Positions 26,790 through 35,431 of a DNA stretch of 64,000 nucleotides are shown here, in pieces; the stretch's first letter is position 1; every line of letters starts with the position of its first letter. The position numbers and the translations under genes were made by a program. The stretch lies in the NCBI RefSeq assembly GCF_014397005.1, contig NZ_JACGWS010000001.1, positions 310,001-374,000 on the forward strand. The letters are read 5' to 3'. Origin of the DNA: Kordia aestuariivivens. GTDB lineage: Bacteria > Bacteroidota > Bacteroidia > Flavobacteriales > Flavobacteriaceae. The notes below the pieces were generated by a model. That model saw nothing but the letters and a program-made list of their open reading frames with translations, made no database searches and had not been told where the DNA came from.

Positions 26790-28025
26790 ATGTTATACTA
26801 CTTATTTGAATATCTCGAAAAGCAATACCAGTTTCCAGGTGCATCCTTATTTGGATACCTGAGTTTTAGAGCTGCGATGGCTGTAATTCTTTCGTTGTTA
26901 ATCTCTACGATTTATGGAAAAAGAATCATCAGTTACTTGCGTACAAAACAAATTGGAGAAACGGTTCGCGATTTAGGATTGGATGGACAAAAAGAAAAAG
27001 CAGGAACGCCAACAATGGGTGGAGTTATCATCATTTTGGCAACATTAGTTCCGGTATTATTATTTGCGAAGCTCGAAAATATATACATCATACTACTCTT
27101 AGTCACCACAATTTGGATGGGAATTATTGGGTTTATCGATGATTACATCAAAAAGTTTAAAAATGACAAAGATGGACTCAAAGGAAAATTCAAAGTATTA
27201 GGGCAAGTAGGATTAGGAATTATTGTGGGTGCAACGTTGTTTTTTCATCAAGATGTGACTATTCGTGAGGAATTACCTGTAACTCAACAACAAGAATTGG
27301 TCGCTAGTAATGATGCGCCAACAAAGAAATTTGGCGAAGAAAAACGTTCAACGAAAACCACGATTCCTTTTGTAAAAGACAATGAGTTCGATTATGCAGA
27401 TTTAATTACATGGATTAATCCTAATCTAGAAAAATACGCATGGGTGATTTTTATTCTTATTACGATAGTTATTGTAACAGGCGTTTCAAATGGAGCAAAT
27501 CTCACCGATGGAATTGACGGACTCGCCGCAGGAACTTCGGTCATAATCGTTTTGACCTTAGGAATATTTGCGTGGATTTCTGGGAACTTAATCTTTTCCG
27601 AATATCTCAATGTCATGTACATTCCAAGAGCGGGAGAAATCACGATATACATTGCTGCATTTGTCGGAGCATTAATTGGATTTCTTTGGTATAATACCTA
27701 TCCGGCACAAGTATTTATGGGCGATACAGGAAGTCTCACAATTGGAGGAATCATTGCTGTTATTGCAATTGCGATTCGTAAAGAATGGTTAATCCCAATT
27801 CTTTGTGGAATTTTCGTAGCAGAAAATCTATCGGTGATTATGCAAGTAAGTTACTTTAAATACACACGAAAGAAATTTGGAGAAGGAAAAAGAATATTTC
27901 TAATGTCACCATTGCATCATCACTATCAAAAATTAGGATATCATGAAAGTAAAATTGTAACCCGATTTTGGATTGTTGGAATTCTATTAGCAATTCTAAC
28001 GATTGTAACGTTGAAGTTGAGATAA
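26790..28025 (+). CDS. mraY: Phospho-N-acetylmuramoyl-pentapeptide transferase MraY
   Basis: MraY attaches phospho-MurNAc-pentapeptide to undecaprenyl phosphate, making lipid I in the inner membrane. The 411-aa protein has about ten transmembrane helices and the catalytic motifs GTPTMGG (near 71), [12 protein letters not shown] (near 115) and the C-terminal [14 protein letters not shown]. It is about 50 residues longer than E. coli MraY. The excess is a polar segment at about 150-207 ([19 protein letters not shown] onward) between two helices. This insert is typical of Bacteroidota, and its role is unknown. A non-coding repeat-bearing gap of 137 bases separates it from murD. Confidence 0.96.
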   Translation: MLYYLFEYLEKQYQFPGASLFGYLSFRAAMAVILSLLISTIYGKRIISYLRTKQIGETVRDLGLDGQKEKAGTPTMGGVIIILATLVPVLLFAKLENIYIILLLVTTIWMGIIGFIDDYIKKFKNDKDGLKGKFKVLGQVGLGIIVGATLFFHQDVTIREELPVTQQQELVASNDAPTKKFGEEKRSTKTTIPFVKDNEFDYADLITWINPNLEKYAWVIFILITIVIVTGVSNGANLTDGIDGLAAGTSVIIVLTLGIFAWISGNLIFSEYLNVMYIPRAGEITIYIAAFVGALIGFLWYNTYPAQVFMGDTGSLTIGGIIAVIAIAIRKEWLIPILCGIFVAENLSVIMQVSYFKYTRKKFGEGKRIFLMSPLHHHYQKLGYHESKIVTRFWIVGILLAILTIVTLKLR

Positions 28026-28063
28026 GTTGGATTTGTTAGATAATTAGACTTTTAGAAATGCCA

Positions 28064-28083
28064 CATCGAGCGCAGTCGAGATG
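28064..28083. repeat. Small dispersed hairpin repeat, copy 2, between mraY and murD
   Basis: CATCGAGCGCAGTCGAGATG shares the 16-base core TCGAGCGCAGTCGAGA with 5053-5068. The outer bases change from CTT/AAG to CAT/ATG while remaining complementary, which suggests a conserved hairpin. Confidence 0.6.
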
Positions 28084-28162
28084 TAAAACAAAGAACAAAC
28101 AACAGAATAAACAAAAAAGCTAACAGCCAAAAGCCAGTAGCTAAAAGCATAAAAATAAAGTA

Positions 28163-29503
28163 GTGCAAAAACAACGATTAGTCATATTAGGAGGCGGAGA
28201 AAGTGGTGTCGGAACGGCAATCTTAGGGAAGCAAAAAGGCTATGAAGTATTTGTTTCAGACAAAGGAGCAATCAAACAGCATTACAAAAACGTTCTGAAT
28301 CAGCTTGAAATTGAATGGGAAGAAAAACAACACACAGAAGCTAAAATATTCAATGCGGATGTTGTGATGAAAAGCCCAGGGATTCCAGAAACGATTCCGC
28401 TTGTAAAAGCATTAATCGAAAAAAGAATTTCAGTGATTTCTGAAATTGAATTCGCAGTGCAATATACTGATGCAACGATTGTGGGAATTACAGGAAGTAA
28501 CGGAAAAACAACCACCACAATGTTAACGCATCATGTGTTAAAGCAAGGTGAGCTCAATGTGGGTGTTGCAGGAAATATGGGCGACAGTTTTGCGAAGCAA
28601 GTTGCGGAACAAAATTATGATGTCTATGTGTTGGAATTAAGCAGTTTTCAATTAGATGGAATTGTAGATTTCAAACCGCATATTGCCATTATTACAAACA
28701 TTACACCAGATCATTTAGATCGGTATGATTACAAGTTTGAAAACTATATCGCATCCAAATTTCGAGTTGCGATGAATCAAACAAAAGAAGACTATCTCAT
28801 CTATGATGCAGATGATGAAGTCATTGCAGACAGGTTAAAAAAGCATCCTGTTCAATCAAAATTAATACCATTTTCATTAACAAAAAAACTTGAAAATGGC
28901 GCATACATAGAAGATAAAAACATAATACTAACGATACAAAATACGACAATTACTATGCCAACGGATTCGCTAGCACTAGAAGGACAACACAATACAAAAA
29001 ATGCCATGGCTGCATCAGCAGTTGCACAATTACTAAACATCCGAAAACAAACCATACGCGAAAGTATGTCTGGATTTCAAGGTGTAGAACATCGTTTGGA
29101 AAAAGTATTAAAAATCCAAAATGTACAATACATCAACGATTCCAAAGCAACAAACATCAACGCAACGTATTATGCATTAGAAAGCATGACAACACAAACG
29201 GTTTGGATTGTTGGAGGTGTTGACAAAGGAAATGACTACACAGACTTATTGCCGCTAGTACACGAAAAAGTAAAAGCAATTATATGTTTAGGAGTTGACA
29301 ACTCAAAAATCATTGAATCTTTTGGAAGAGTTGTGGATTTAATGGTAGAAACTACTTCTATGGATGAGGCGGTAAAAATGTCACACAAAATTGCCGATAA
29401 AGGAGATAACGTATTATTGTCGCCAGCATGTGCAAGTTTTGATTTATTTGAAAACTATGAAGAGCGTGGAAAGCAATTCAAAGCAGCAGTAAAAAACCTA
29501 TAA
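28163..29503 (+). CDS. murD: UDP-N-acetylmuramoyl-L-alanine--D-glutamate ligase
   Basis: MurD adds D-glutamate to UDP-MurNAc-L-Ala. The 446-aa protein begins with the nucleotide-binding LVILGGGESGVGTAILGK, has the ATP loop GITGSNGKTTTTML (about 112-125) and the Mur-ligase blocks LELSSFQLD, NITPDHLDRYD and YINDSKATNINATYYAL. Length is typical. The start is GTG at 28163, the only one that leaves the N-terminal Rossmann glycine motif at residue 8, as in the family. Confidence 0.95.
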   Translation: MQKQRLVILGGGESGVGTAILGKQKGYEVFVSDKGAIKQHYKNVLNQLEIEWEEKQHTEAKIFNADVVMKSPGIPETIPLVKALIEKRISVISEIEFAVQYTDATIVGITGSNGKTTTTMLTHHVLKQGELNVGVAGNMGDSFAKQVAEQNYDVYVLELSSFQLDGIVDFKPHIAIITNITPDHLDRYDYKFENYIASKFRVAMNQTKEDYLIYDADDEVIADRLKKHPVQSKLIPFSLTKKLENGAYIEDKNIILTIQNTTITMPTDSLALEGQHNTKNAMAASAVAQLLNIRKQTIRESMSGFQGVEHRLEKVLKIQNVQYINDSKATNINATYYALESMTTQTVWIVGGVDKGNDYTDLLPLVHEKVKAIICLGVDNSKIIESFGRVVDLMVETTSMDEAVKMSHKIADKGDNVLLSPACASFDLFENYEERGKQFKAAVKNL

Positions 29504-29518
29504 GAGTAAATAAATAAG

Positions 29519-29539
29519 ATGCTGAATCAAGTTCAGCAT
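29519..29539. repeat. Palindromic repeat ATGCTGAA-TCAAG-TTCAGCAT, copy 1 (murD-ftsW gap)
   Basis: This perfect eight-base stem with a five-base loop recurs identically at 30815-30835. The 15-base core CTGAATCAAGTTCAG is also present inverted at 51185-51199. It lies inside the dcw operon in a gap with no gene. Confidence 0.75.
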
Positions 29540-29583
29540 GGCGAAAAAACAAATAACGAATAACAAAAAGTGAATAGTAAACA

Positions 29584-30783
29584 ATGAACACCATCTTTAA
29601 AAACATAAAAGGAGATAGAGCACTTTGGGCAGTTGTTGCCTTACTAGCGCTGTTCTCGTTTTTGCCAGTATACAGCGCAAGTAGCAACTTGGCGTATATG
29701 TACGGAGATGGAAGTACATTAAAATTTCTTATAAAACACGCTTCACACTTATTCCTCGGATTTGCTATTATTTACGGTGTACACAAAATGCCGTATCACT
29801 ATTTCAAAGGCTTATCGCTCATTATGTTGCCAATTGTATTACTGTTTTTAGTCTACACGCTAGCGCAAGGAACGACTATCGGAGGTGCAAATGCAAGTCG
29901 TTGGATGCGAATTCCTTTTGTTGGAATTCGATTCCAGACATCAACATTGGCAAATGTAGTTTTAATGATTTATGTAGCACGATATCTATCGCGAATCAAA
30001 GACAAAGTAGTCACCTTCAAAGAAACCATTTTACCCTTGTGGGTTCCTGTGTTTTTAGTAGTTGGATTAATATTACCGGCTAACTTTTCTACCACAGCAA
30101 TCATCTTTTCAATGGTATTAATGTTATGTTTCTTAGGAGGTTATCCGTGGAAATATTTACTCATGATCATTGGCTCAGGAATAGTAGGATTAATCTTATT
30201 CATTGCCATAGGAAGAGCCATTCCGGGACCAATTCAAGTCAAAATACAAACATGGGAAAACCGTGTTACGAACTATTGGAATGATGATAAAAGCAACAAA
30301 GAAGCAAACTATCAATCGGAACGTGCAAAAATTGCGATTGCTAGTGGTGGAATAGTAGGTGTTGGCGCAGGAAAAAGCGTGATGAAAAACTTATTACCGC
30401 AAAGTTCATCAGATTTTATCTATGCAATTATAGTAGAAGAATATGGTTTGGTAGGTGCATTGTCATTACTCTTTCTATACCTCTTATTGCTATTTCGACT
30501 AGTTATTGTCGCCCACAAGGCAGATACCATATTTGGTAAACTACTTGCTGTTGGCGTTGGATTGCCGATCATATTTCAGGCATTAATAAATATGGCGGTT
30601 GCGGTAGAATTATTTCCAGTAACAGGACAAACCTTGCCACTTATCAGTAGTGGAGGAACCTCTATATGGATGACGTGTTTGGCAATAGGAATTGTATTGA
30701 GCGTAAGCGCGAAACGAGAAGAAATTGTAGAACAACAAGAAAAAGAAGAAAATCCGTTAGCGGTTTTGAGTGAAGCATTGTGA
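29584..30783 (+). CDS. ftsW: Septal peptidoglycan glycosyltransferase FtsW (SEDS family)
   Basis: FtsW polymerises glycan strands at the septum together with FtsI. The 399-aa protein has about ten transmembrane helices, the SEDS-family segment ANASRWMRIPFVGIRFQ after the fourth helix, and the long periplasmic loop with NYQSERAKIAIASGGIVGVG. The C-terminal region has AVAVELFPVTGQTLPLISSG, whose GQTLPLIS(S)GG block is a FtsW/RodA signature. It lies between murD and murG, flanked on both sides by copies of the same palindromic repeat. Confidence 0.95.
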   Translation: MNTIFKNIKGDRALWAVVALLALFSFLPVYSASSNLAYMYGDGSTLKFLIKHASHLFLGFAIIYGVHKMPYHYFKGLSLIMLPIVLLFLVYTLAQGTTIGGANASRWMRIPFVGIRFQTSTLANVVLMIYVARYLSRIKDKVVTFKETILPLWVPVFLVVGLILPANFSTTAIIFSMVLMLCFLGGYPWKYLLMIIGSGIVGLILFIAIGRAIPGPIQVKIQTWENRVTNYWNDDKSNKEANYQSERAKIAIASGGIVGVGAGKSVMKNLLPQSSSDFIYAIIVEEYGLVGALSLLFLYLLLLFRLVIVAHKADTIFGKLLAVGVGLPIIFQALINMAVAVELFPVTGQTLPLISSGGTSIWMTCLAIGIVLSVSAKREEIVEQQEKEENPLAVLSEAL

Positions 30784-30814
30784 TATACGATTTTAGAAAA
30801 TAGAAAATAGAGAG

Positions 30815-30835
30815 ATGCTGAATCAAGTTCAGCAT
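30815..30835. repeat. Palindromic repeat, copy 2 (ftsW-murG gap)
   Basis: The 21-base palindrome is identical to 29519-29539. Downstream the gap also contains the short direct repeat AAGCTAG twice (near 30866-30879). Confidence 0.75.
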
Positions 30836-30886
30836 GATGAACAAACAAATTAACAGAGGCAAGAAGCTAGAAGCTAGAAGCAAAAA

Positions 30887-31981
30887 ATGAAAGCGTACAA
30901 AATCATACTATCTGGTGGCGGAACAGGAGGACATATCTATCCTGCGATTGCGATTGCGAACGAATTAAAAAAACGTTATCCCGAATCGGAGTTTCTATTT
31001 GTAGGCGCGCAAGATCGAATGGAGATGGAAAAAGTGCCGCAAGCAGGTTATAAAATTGAAGGTTTGTGGATTTCAGGGTTTCAGCGAAGTTTAACATTAA
31101 AAAACATGATGTTTCCGTTCAAACTGATCAGTAGTTTGTGGAAATCGCGAAAAATTGTCAAAAAATTTAAGCCAGATGTGGTGATCGGAACTGGCGGATT
31201 TGCCAGCGGACCCTTACTAAAAGTAGCTTCTGGTAGAAAAGTACCTGCGTTGATTCAAGAGCAAAATTCGTATGCAGGAATTACGAACAAACTCTTAAGT
31301 AAGCAAGTTCAAAAAATATGTGTCGCGTATGACAACATGGAACGGTTCTTCCCGAAAGGGAAAATTGTAAAAACAGGAAACCCTGTGCGACAAGATTTAT
31401 TAGAAATAAAAAGTAAAAGAGCAGAAGCAAAAGCGTTCTTTCAATTGCAAGAAGGTGTAAAAACGATCTTAATCATTGGTGGAAGTTTAGGCGCGAGAAG
31501 AATCAATCAACTCATTGAAAAAGAACTTGATTTCTTCAAAGAACAAAACGTACAACTCGTTTGGCAATGTGGAAAGTTCTATTACGAAGAATATAAAAAA
31601 CACAACGAATTGGCGCATGTGCAAGTGCATCAATTTGTAAACAAAATGGACTTGGCGTATGCTGTGGCAGATGTTATCATCTCACGCGCTGGCGCAAGTT
31701 CGGTTTCGGAATTATGTATTGTAGGGAAACCTGTCATCTTCATTCCGTCACCAAATGTTGCAGAAGATCATCAAACCAAAAATGCGTTGTCAATCACAGA
31801 AAAAGGCGCAGGAATATTGATTCGTGAAAACGAACTCGAGGAACATTTTGAAGCCCGTTTTTCGGAATTGGTAACATCAGAAGAAATGCAAGCTGATTTC
31901 GGAAAGGAAATCAAAAAACTAGCATTACCAGATGCAACAGCGAGAATTGTTGATGAAGTAGAAAAATTATTAAAGAAATAA
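30887..31981 (+). CDS. murG: UDP-N-acetylglucosamine transferase MurG
   Basis: MurG adds GlcNAc to lipid I, giving lipid II, on the inner face of the cytoplasmic membrane. The 364-aa GT-B enzyme has the glycine-rich [18 protein letters not shown] at residues 7-24, the second G loop [27 protein letters not shown] and the UDP-GlcNAc-binding region [18 protein letters not shown]. Length is typical. It is followed 17 bases later by murC. Confidence 0.96.
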   Translation: MKAYKIILSGGGTGGHIYPAIAIANELKKRYPESEFLFVGAQDRMEMEKVPQAGYKIEGLWISGFQRSLTLKNMMFPFKLISSLWKSRKIVKKFKPDVVIGTGGFASGPLLKVASGRKVPALIQEQNSYAGITNKLLSKQVQKICVAYDNMERFFPKGKIVKTGNPVRQDLLEIKSKRAEAKAFFQLQEGVKTILIIGGSLGARRINQLIEKELDFFKEQNVQLVWQCGKFYYEEYKKHNELAHVQVHQFVNKMDLAYAVADVIISRAGASSVSELCIVGKPVIFIPSPNVAEDHQTKNALSITEKGAGILIRENELEEHFEARFSELVTSEEMQADFGKEIKKLALPDATARIVDEVEKLLKK

Positions 31982-31998
31982 ATCTCAATTATTGAGTA

Positions 31999-33351
31999 AT
32001 GAATTTGAATAGTATACATAACGTTTATTTTGTAGGCATTGGCGGAATCGGCATGTCTGCGTTGGCGCGCTATTTCAAATTCAACCAAAAAAATGTAGCA
32101 GGTTATGACAAAACGAAAACTGAAATCACTGATGCTTTAGTAGCACTTGGAATTCAGGTTTCAACGAATGACAATGTAGCGGAGATTCCTGAAGCATATC
32201 TCAACAAAGAAAATACCATTATTATCTATACGCCAGCAATTCCAAGCTCACATTCGGAATTGACGTATTTCAAAGAAAATGATTTTAATATTTACAAAAG
32301 AGCTGAAGTTTTAGGTTTAATTACGAAAGACACGTATTGTTTGGCAGTTGCAGGAACGCACGGAAAAACCACCACTTCAAGTATTTTGGGACATTTATTA
32401 GCGGAGTCAGAAGTTGATGTGACGGCTTTTTTAGGCGGAATAGCTGAAAATTACAATTCAAATTTAATCCTAAAAGGAAACGAAATTACCGTTGTAGAAG
32501 CCGATGAATTTGATCGTTCGTTTTTACAGCTTTCGCCAGATATTGCTTGCATTACATCAACCGATGCGGATCATTTAGATATCTATGGTAAAAAAGAAGC
32601 ATTGCACGATTCGTTTCTAGAATTTACAAAGCGCATTAAGCCAAACGGAACACTATTTATACAAGAAGATATTGAGTTAGATGGAATCACTTACGGATTC
32701 AAAGAAACATCTGATTATCACATAAAAAACATCAAGATTCAAGATGGATCTTATGTGTTTGACATAGTCACGCCTACCGCAATTGTAATAGCCATTCAAT
32801 TTCATTTGCCAGGACGACACAACTTGTTAAACGGTCTAGTAGCTTTCGCGATGGCGGACAAAATAGGAACCCCAACCGACCGCCTCGCCAAAGCTTTGGG
32901 AACATTTAAAGGTGTGAAACGAAGATTTTCATATCAAATACGAAACGAAGATTTTGTGTTTATTGATGATTATGCGCATCATCCAACAGAGATAAATGCG
33001 TTGTATCAAGCAGTTCGTGAAATGTATCCGGATAAAAAAGTTACGGCAATATTTCAGCCGCATCTATTTAGTAGAACAAAAGATTTTGCAGATGAATTTG
33101 CAGAAAGTTTGGCAAAATTTGATGAAATTATTCTCTTAGAGATTTATCCCGCAAGGGAAAAACCAATCGAAGGAATTACATCAAGTTGGTTATTAAGCAA
33201 AATAAAAAACGATCAAAAACAGTTACTAACAAAAGAAAATTTAATCAATCATATCAGCACCATCAACACAGATGTTTTACTCACTGTTGGTGCGGGCGAT
33301 ATTGGAGCAGAAGTATTAAAAATTAAAAATTTATTTACCGTTGAAAATTAA
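31999..33351 (+). CDS. murC: UDP-N-acetylmuramate--L-alanine ligase
   Basis: MurC adds the first L-alanine to UDP-MurNAc. The 450-aa Mur ligase begins with the Rossmann motif VYFVGIGGIGMSALARYF, has the ATP loop VAGTHGKTTTSSILG (about 117-131), EADEFDRSFLQLSP and the C-terminal IFQPHLFSRTKDFADEF. These are characteristic of MurC and separate it from the related Mpl. Its 3' end overlaps the start of ftsQ by 11 bases. Confidence 0.96.
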   Translation: MNLNSIHNVYFVGIGGIGMSALARYFKFNQKNVAGYDKTKTEITDALVALGIQVSTNDNVAEIPEAYLNKENTIIIYTPAIPSSHSELTYFKENDFNIYKRAEVLGLITKDTYCLAVAGTHGKTTTSSILGHLLAESEVDVTAFLGGIAENYNSNLILKGNEITVVEADEFDRSFLQLSPDIACITSTDADHLDIYGKKEALHDSFLEFTKRIKPNGTLFIQEDIELDGITYGFKETSDYHIKNIKIQDGSYVFDIVTPTAIVIAIQFHLPGRHNLLNGLVAFAMADKIGTPTDRLAKALGTFKGVKRRFSYQIRNEDFVFIDDYAHHPTEINALYQAVREMYPDKKVTAIFQPHLFSRTKDFADEFAESLAKFDEIILLEIYPAREKPIEGITSSWLLSKIKNDQKQLLTKENLINHISTINTDVLLTVGAGDIGAEVLKIKNLFTVEN

Positions 33352-34060
33352 TTGGAATCTCATAAAAGGAATAATAATCGCGTCAGTTTTGATCTTTCTG
33401 TATGCTTTTTCGGCGAACAGAAACGCCACGCGTGTGATTGGAAATCCGGATGTGAAATACCACGATGGAGCACAATATTTCATCACGCGCACGATGGTTA
33501 ATAAATTGTTAATACAAAATAATGATAGTGTTACGAACATACGAAAAGATCAGTTAGATTTGGATGTTCTAGAGGAGCGTTTACGCGCGAACGAAATGAT
33601 TCAAGATGCAGAAGTGTATCTGTCTGTAAATGGGACTCTTGGTGCAAAAATTAAGCAGCGAACACCAATTGCTCGGATTGCAACTAAAGACTCTTATTAT
33701 GTAGATTCTGAAGGAAAGGCGATGCCTTTATCTAAAGTTTCTGCTGCTCGTGTTCCTTTTGTAGAAGGAAAAGTGGATAAAAAAGCGTTAGAAAGTATAT
33801 ATGTATTGTCAAAATATATCGCTGAAGATGATTTTCTAAAAAAGAACGTTATCACCATCGTACAAAACGAAAATAAAACATTCAATCTAAAATTAAGAAC
33901 GAATGATTTTATAGTACTATTTGGTAACATTGAAAATATTGAAAAGAAGGTGAGTAATTTGAAAGCGTTTTATAAGAAAGCTGTAAAAGACAAAACGTTG
34001 AATGATTATGCGAAAGTTGATTTAAAATTTACCAATCAAGTAGTTTGCACCAAAAAATAA
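33341..34060 (+). CDS. ftsQ: Cell division protein FtsQ
   Basis: FtsQ is the bitopic scaffold of the divisome. The 239-aa protein has a short cytoplasmic N-terminus, one transmembrane helix (about residues 8-24, IKGIIIASVLIFLYAFS) and a periplasmic region that fits a POTRA domain (LLIQNNDSVTNIRKDQLDLD) followed by the FtsQ beta domain (YVDSEGKAMPLSKV, FVEGKVD). The start is TTG at 33341 within the end of murC, so translation is probably coupled. The call is supported by position between murC and ftsA. Confidence 0.9.
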   Translation: MKINWNLIKGIIIASVLIFLYAFSANRNATRVIGNPDVKYHDGAQYFITRTMVNKLLIQNNDSVTNIRKDQLDLDVLEERLRANEMIQDAEVYLSVNGTLGAKIKQRTPIARIATKDSYYVDSEGKAMPLSKVSAARVPFVEGKVDKKALESIYVLSKYIAEDDFLKKNVITIVQNENKTFNLKLRTNDFIVLFGNIENIEKKVSNLKAFYKKAVKDKTLNDYAKVDLKFTNQVVCTKK

Positions 34061-34063
34061 GTC

Positions 34064-35413
34064 ATGGAAAACAATAATATCGCAGTAGGATTAGATATAG
34101 GAACCACGAAAATCGTGGCAATGGTTGGGCGAAAAAATGAATACGGGAAGCTCGAAATTCTTGGAGTTGGAAAATCCAAGAGTTTGGGTGTGCATCGTGG
34201 TGTGGTAAATAATATTACACAAACAATTCAATCCATACAACAAGCAGTACAAGAAGCAGAAAGTGATGCTGACAATAAAATAACAGAAGTAGTAGTTGGA
34301 ATTGCTGGACAGCACATTCGTAGTTTACAGCATAGCGATTATATAACGCGTAGCAATGCAGATGAAGTAATAGATGAAGAAGATATTGACTTACTCATCA
34401 ATCAAGTATACAAATTAGTGATGCTTCCTGGCGAAGAAATTATTCACGTGCTTCCACAAGAATATAAAGTGGACGGACAAGCCGAAATAAAAGAACCCAT
34501 AGGAATGTACGGCGGACGACTGGAAGCAAATTTTCATGTCGTAGTTGGACAAGTATCATCGATTAGAAACATTGGAAGATGTGTAAAAAGTTCAGGGTTA
34601 GACTTAGCCGGAATTACCTTGGAACCTTTAGCATCTGCGAATGCAGTATTAAGTCAAGAAGAAAAAGAAGCAGGAGTTGCTTTAATTGATATTGGAGGTG
34701 GAACGACAGATTTGGCAATTTTTAAAGACGGAATCATTCGCCATACGGCAGTAATTCCATTTGGTGGAAATGTCATCACAGAAGATATTAAAGAAGGTTG
34801 CTCTATTATAGAAAAACAAGCAGAATTACTCAAAATAAAATTTGGATCTGCTTGGCCAGGAGAAAATAAAGACAACGAAATTGTCTCGATTCCTGGATTA
34901 CGTGGAAGAGAACCAAAAGAGATTACATTAAAAAATCTCTCAAAAATCATTCATGCTCGTGTGGTGGAAATCATAGAACAAGCGTACTTAGAAATTAAGA
35001 ACTACGGACATGAAGAACAAAAGAAAAAACTAATTGCAGGAATTGTGTTGACAGGTGGCGGAAGTCAGTTGAATCACTTGAAACAATTAGTAGAATACAT
35101 TACAGGAATGGACACACGAATCGGTTATCCAAACGAACATTTGGCAGGCGATTCAGATGCAGAAATGGCGAGTCCATTATATGCAACAGCTGTCGGACTT
35201 GTAATGAATGCAGTAGAAAACCAATCAAAAGTTGTCGTTGAAGAAGAAGTTGTGGAACAACCTACAGAAACAATTTCAGACGCAGAAACGTCACTCGAAG
35301 ACGACGCAGAACATACCAATGCTCCAATACAATCGGAACCCAAAAAAGAACGAAAATCGATCTTTGAAAAATGGGCCGATAAGTTGAAAGATTTTTTAGA
35401 TAACGCAGAATAA
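34064..35413 (+). CDS. ftsA: Cell division protein FtsA
   Basis: FtsA is an actin-like ATPase that tethers FtsZ filaments to the membrane. The 449-aa protein has the phosphate-1 motif VGLDIGTTKIVAMVG at residues 8-22, the 1C domain, VALIDIGGGTTDLAIFKDG (phosphate-2) and GIVLTGGGSQLNHLKQLVEY (adenosine motif). An acidic, poorly conserved stretch (about 385-430) precedes the C-terminal amphipathic helix KSIFEKWADKLKDFLDNAE, the membrane-targeting sequence. It is 18 bases from ftsZ. Confidence 0.96.
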   Translation: MENNNIAVGLDIGTTKIVAMVGRKNEYGKLEILGVGKSKSLGVHRGVVNNITQTIQSIQQAVQEAESDADNKITEVVVGIAGQHIRSLQHSDYITRSNADEVIDEEDIDLLINQVYKLVMLPGEEIIHVLPQEYKVDGQAEIKEPIGMYGGRLEANFHVVVGQVSSIRNIGRCVKSSGLDLAGITLEPLASANAVLSQEEKEAGVALIDIGGGTTDLAIFKDGIIRHTAVIPFGGNVITEDIKEGCSIIEKQAELLKIKFGSAWPGENKDNEIVSIPGLRGREPKEITLKNLSKIIHARVVEIIEQAYLEIKNYGHEEQKKKLIAGIVLTGGGSQLNHLKQLVEYITGMDTRIGYPNEHLAGDSDAEMASPLYATAVGLVMNAVENQSKVVVEEEVVEQPTETISDAETSLEDDAEHTNAPIQSEPKKERKSIFEKWADKLKDFLDNAE

Positions 35414-35431
35414 AAAAACAGTTAAAGAATT

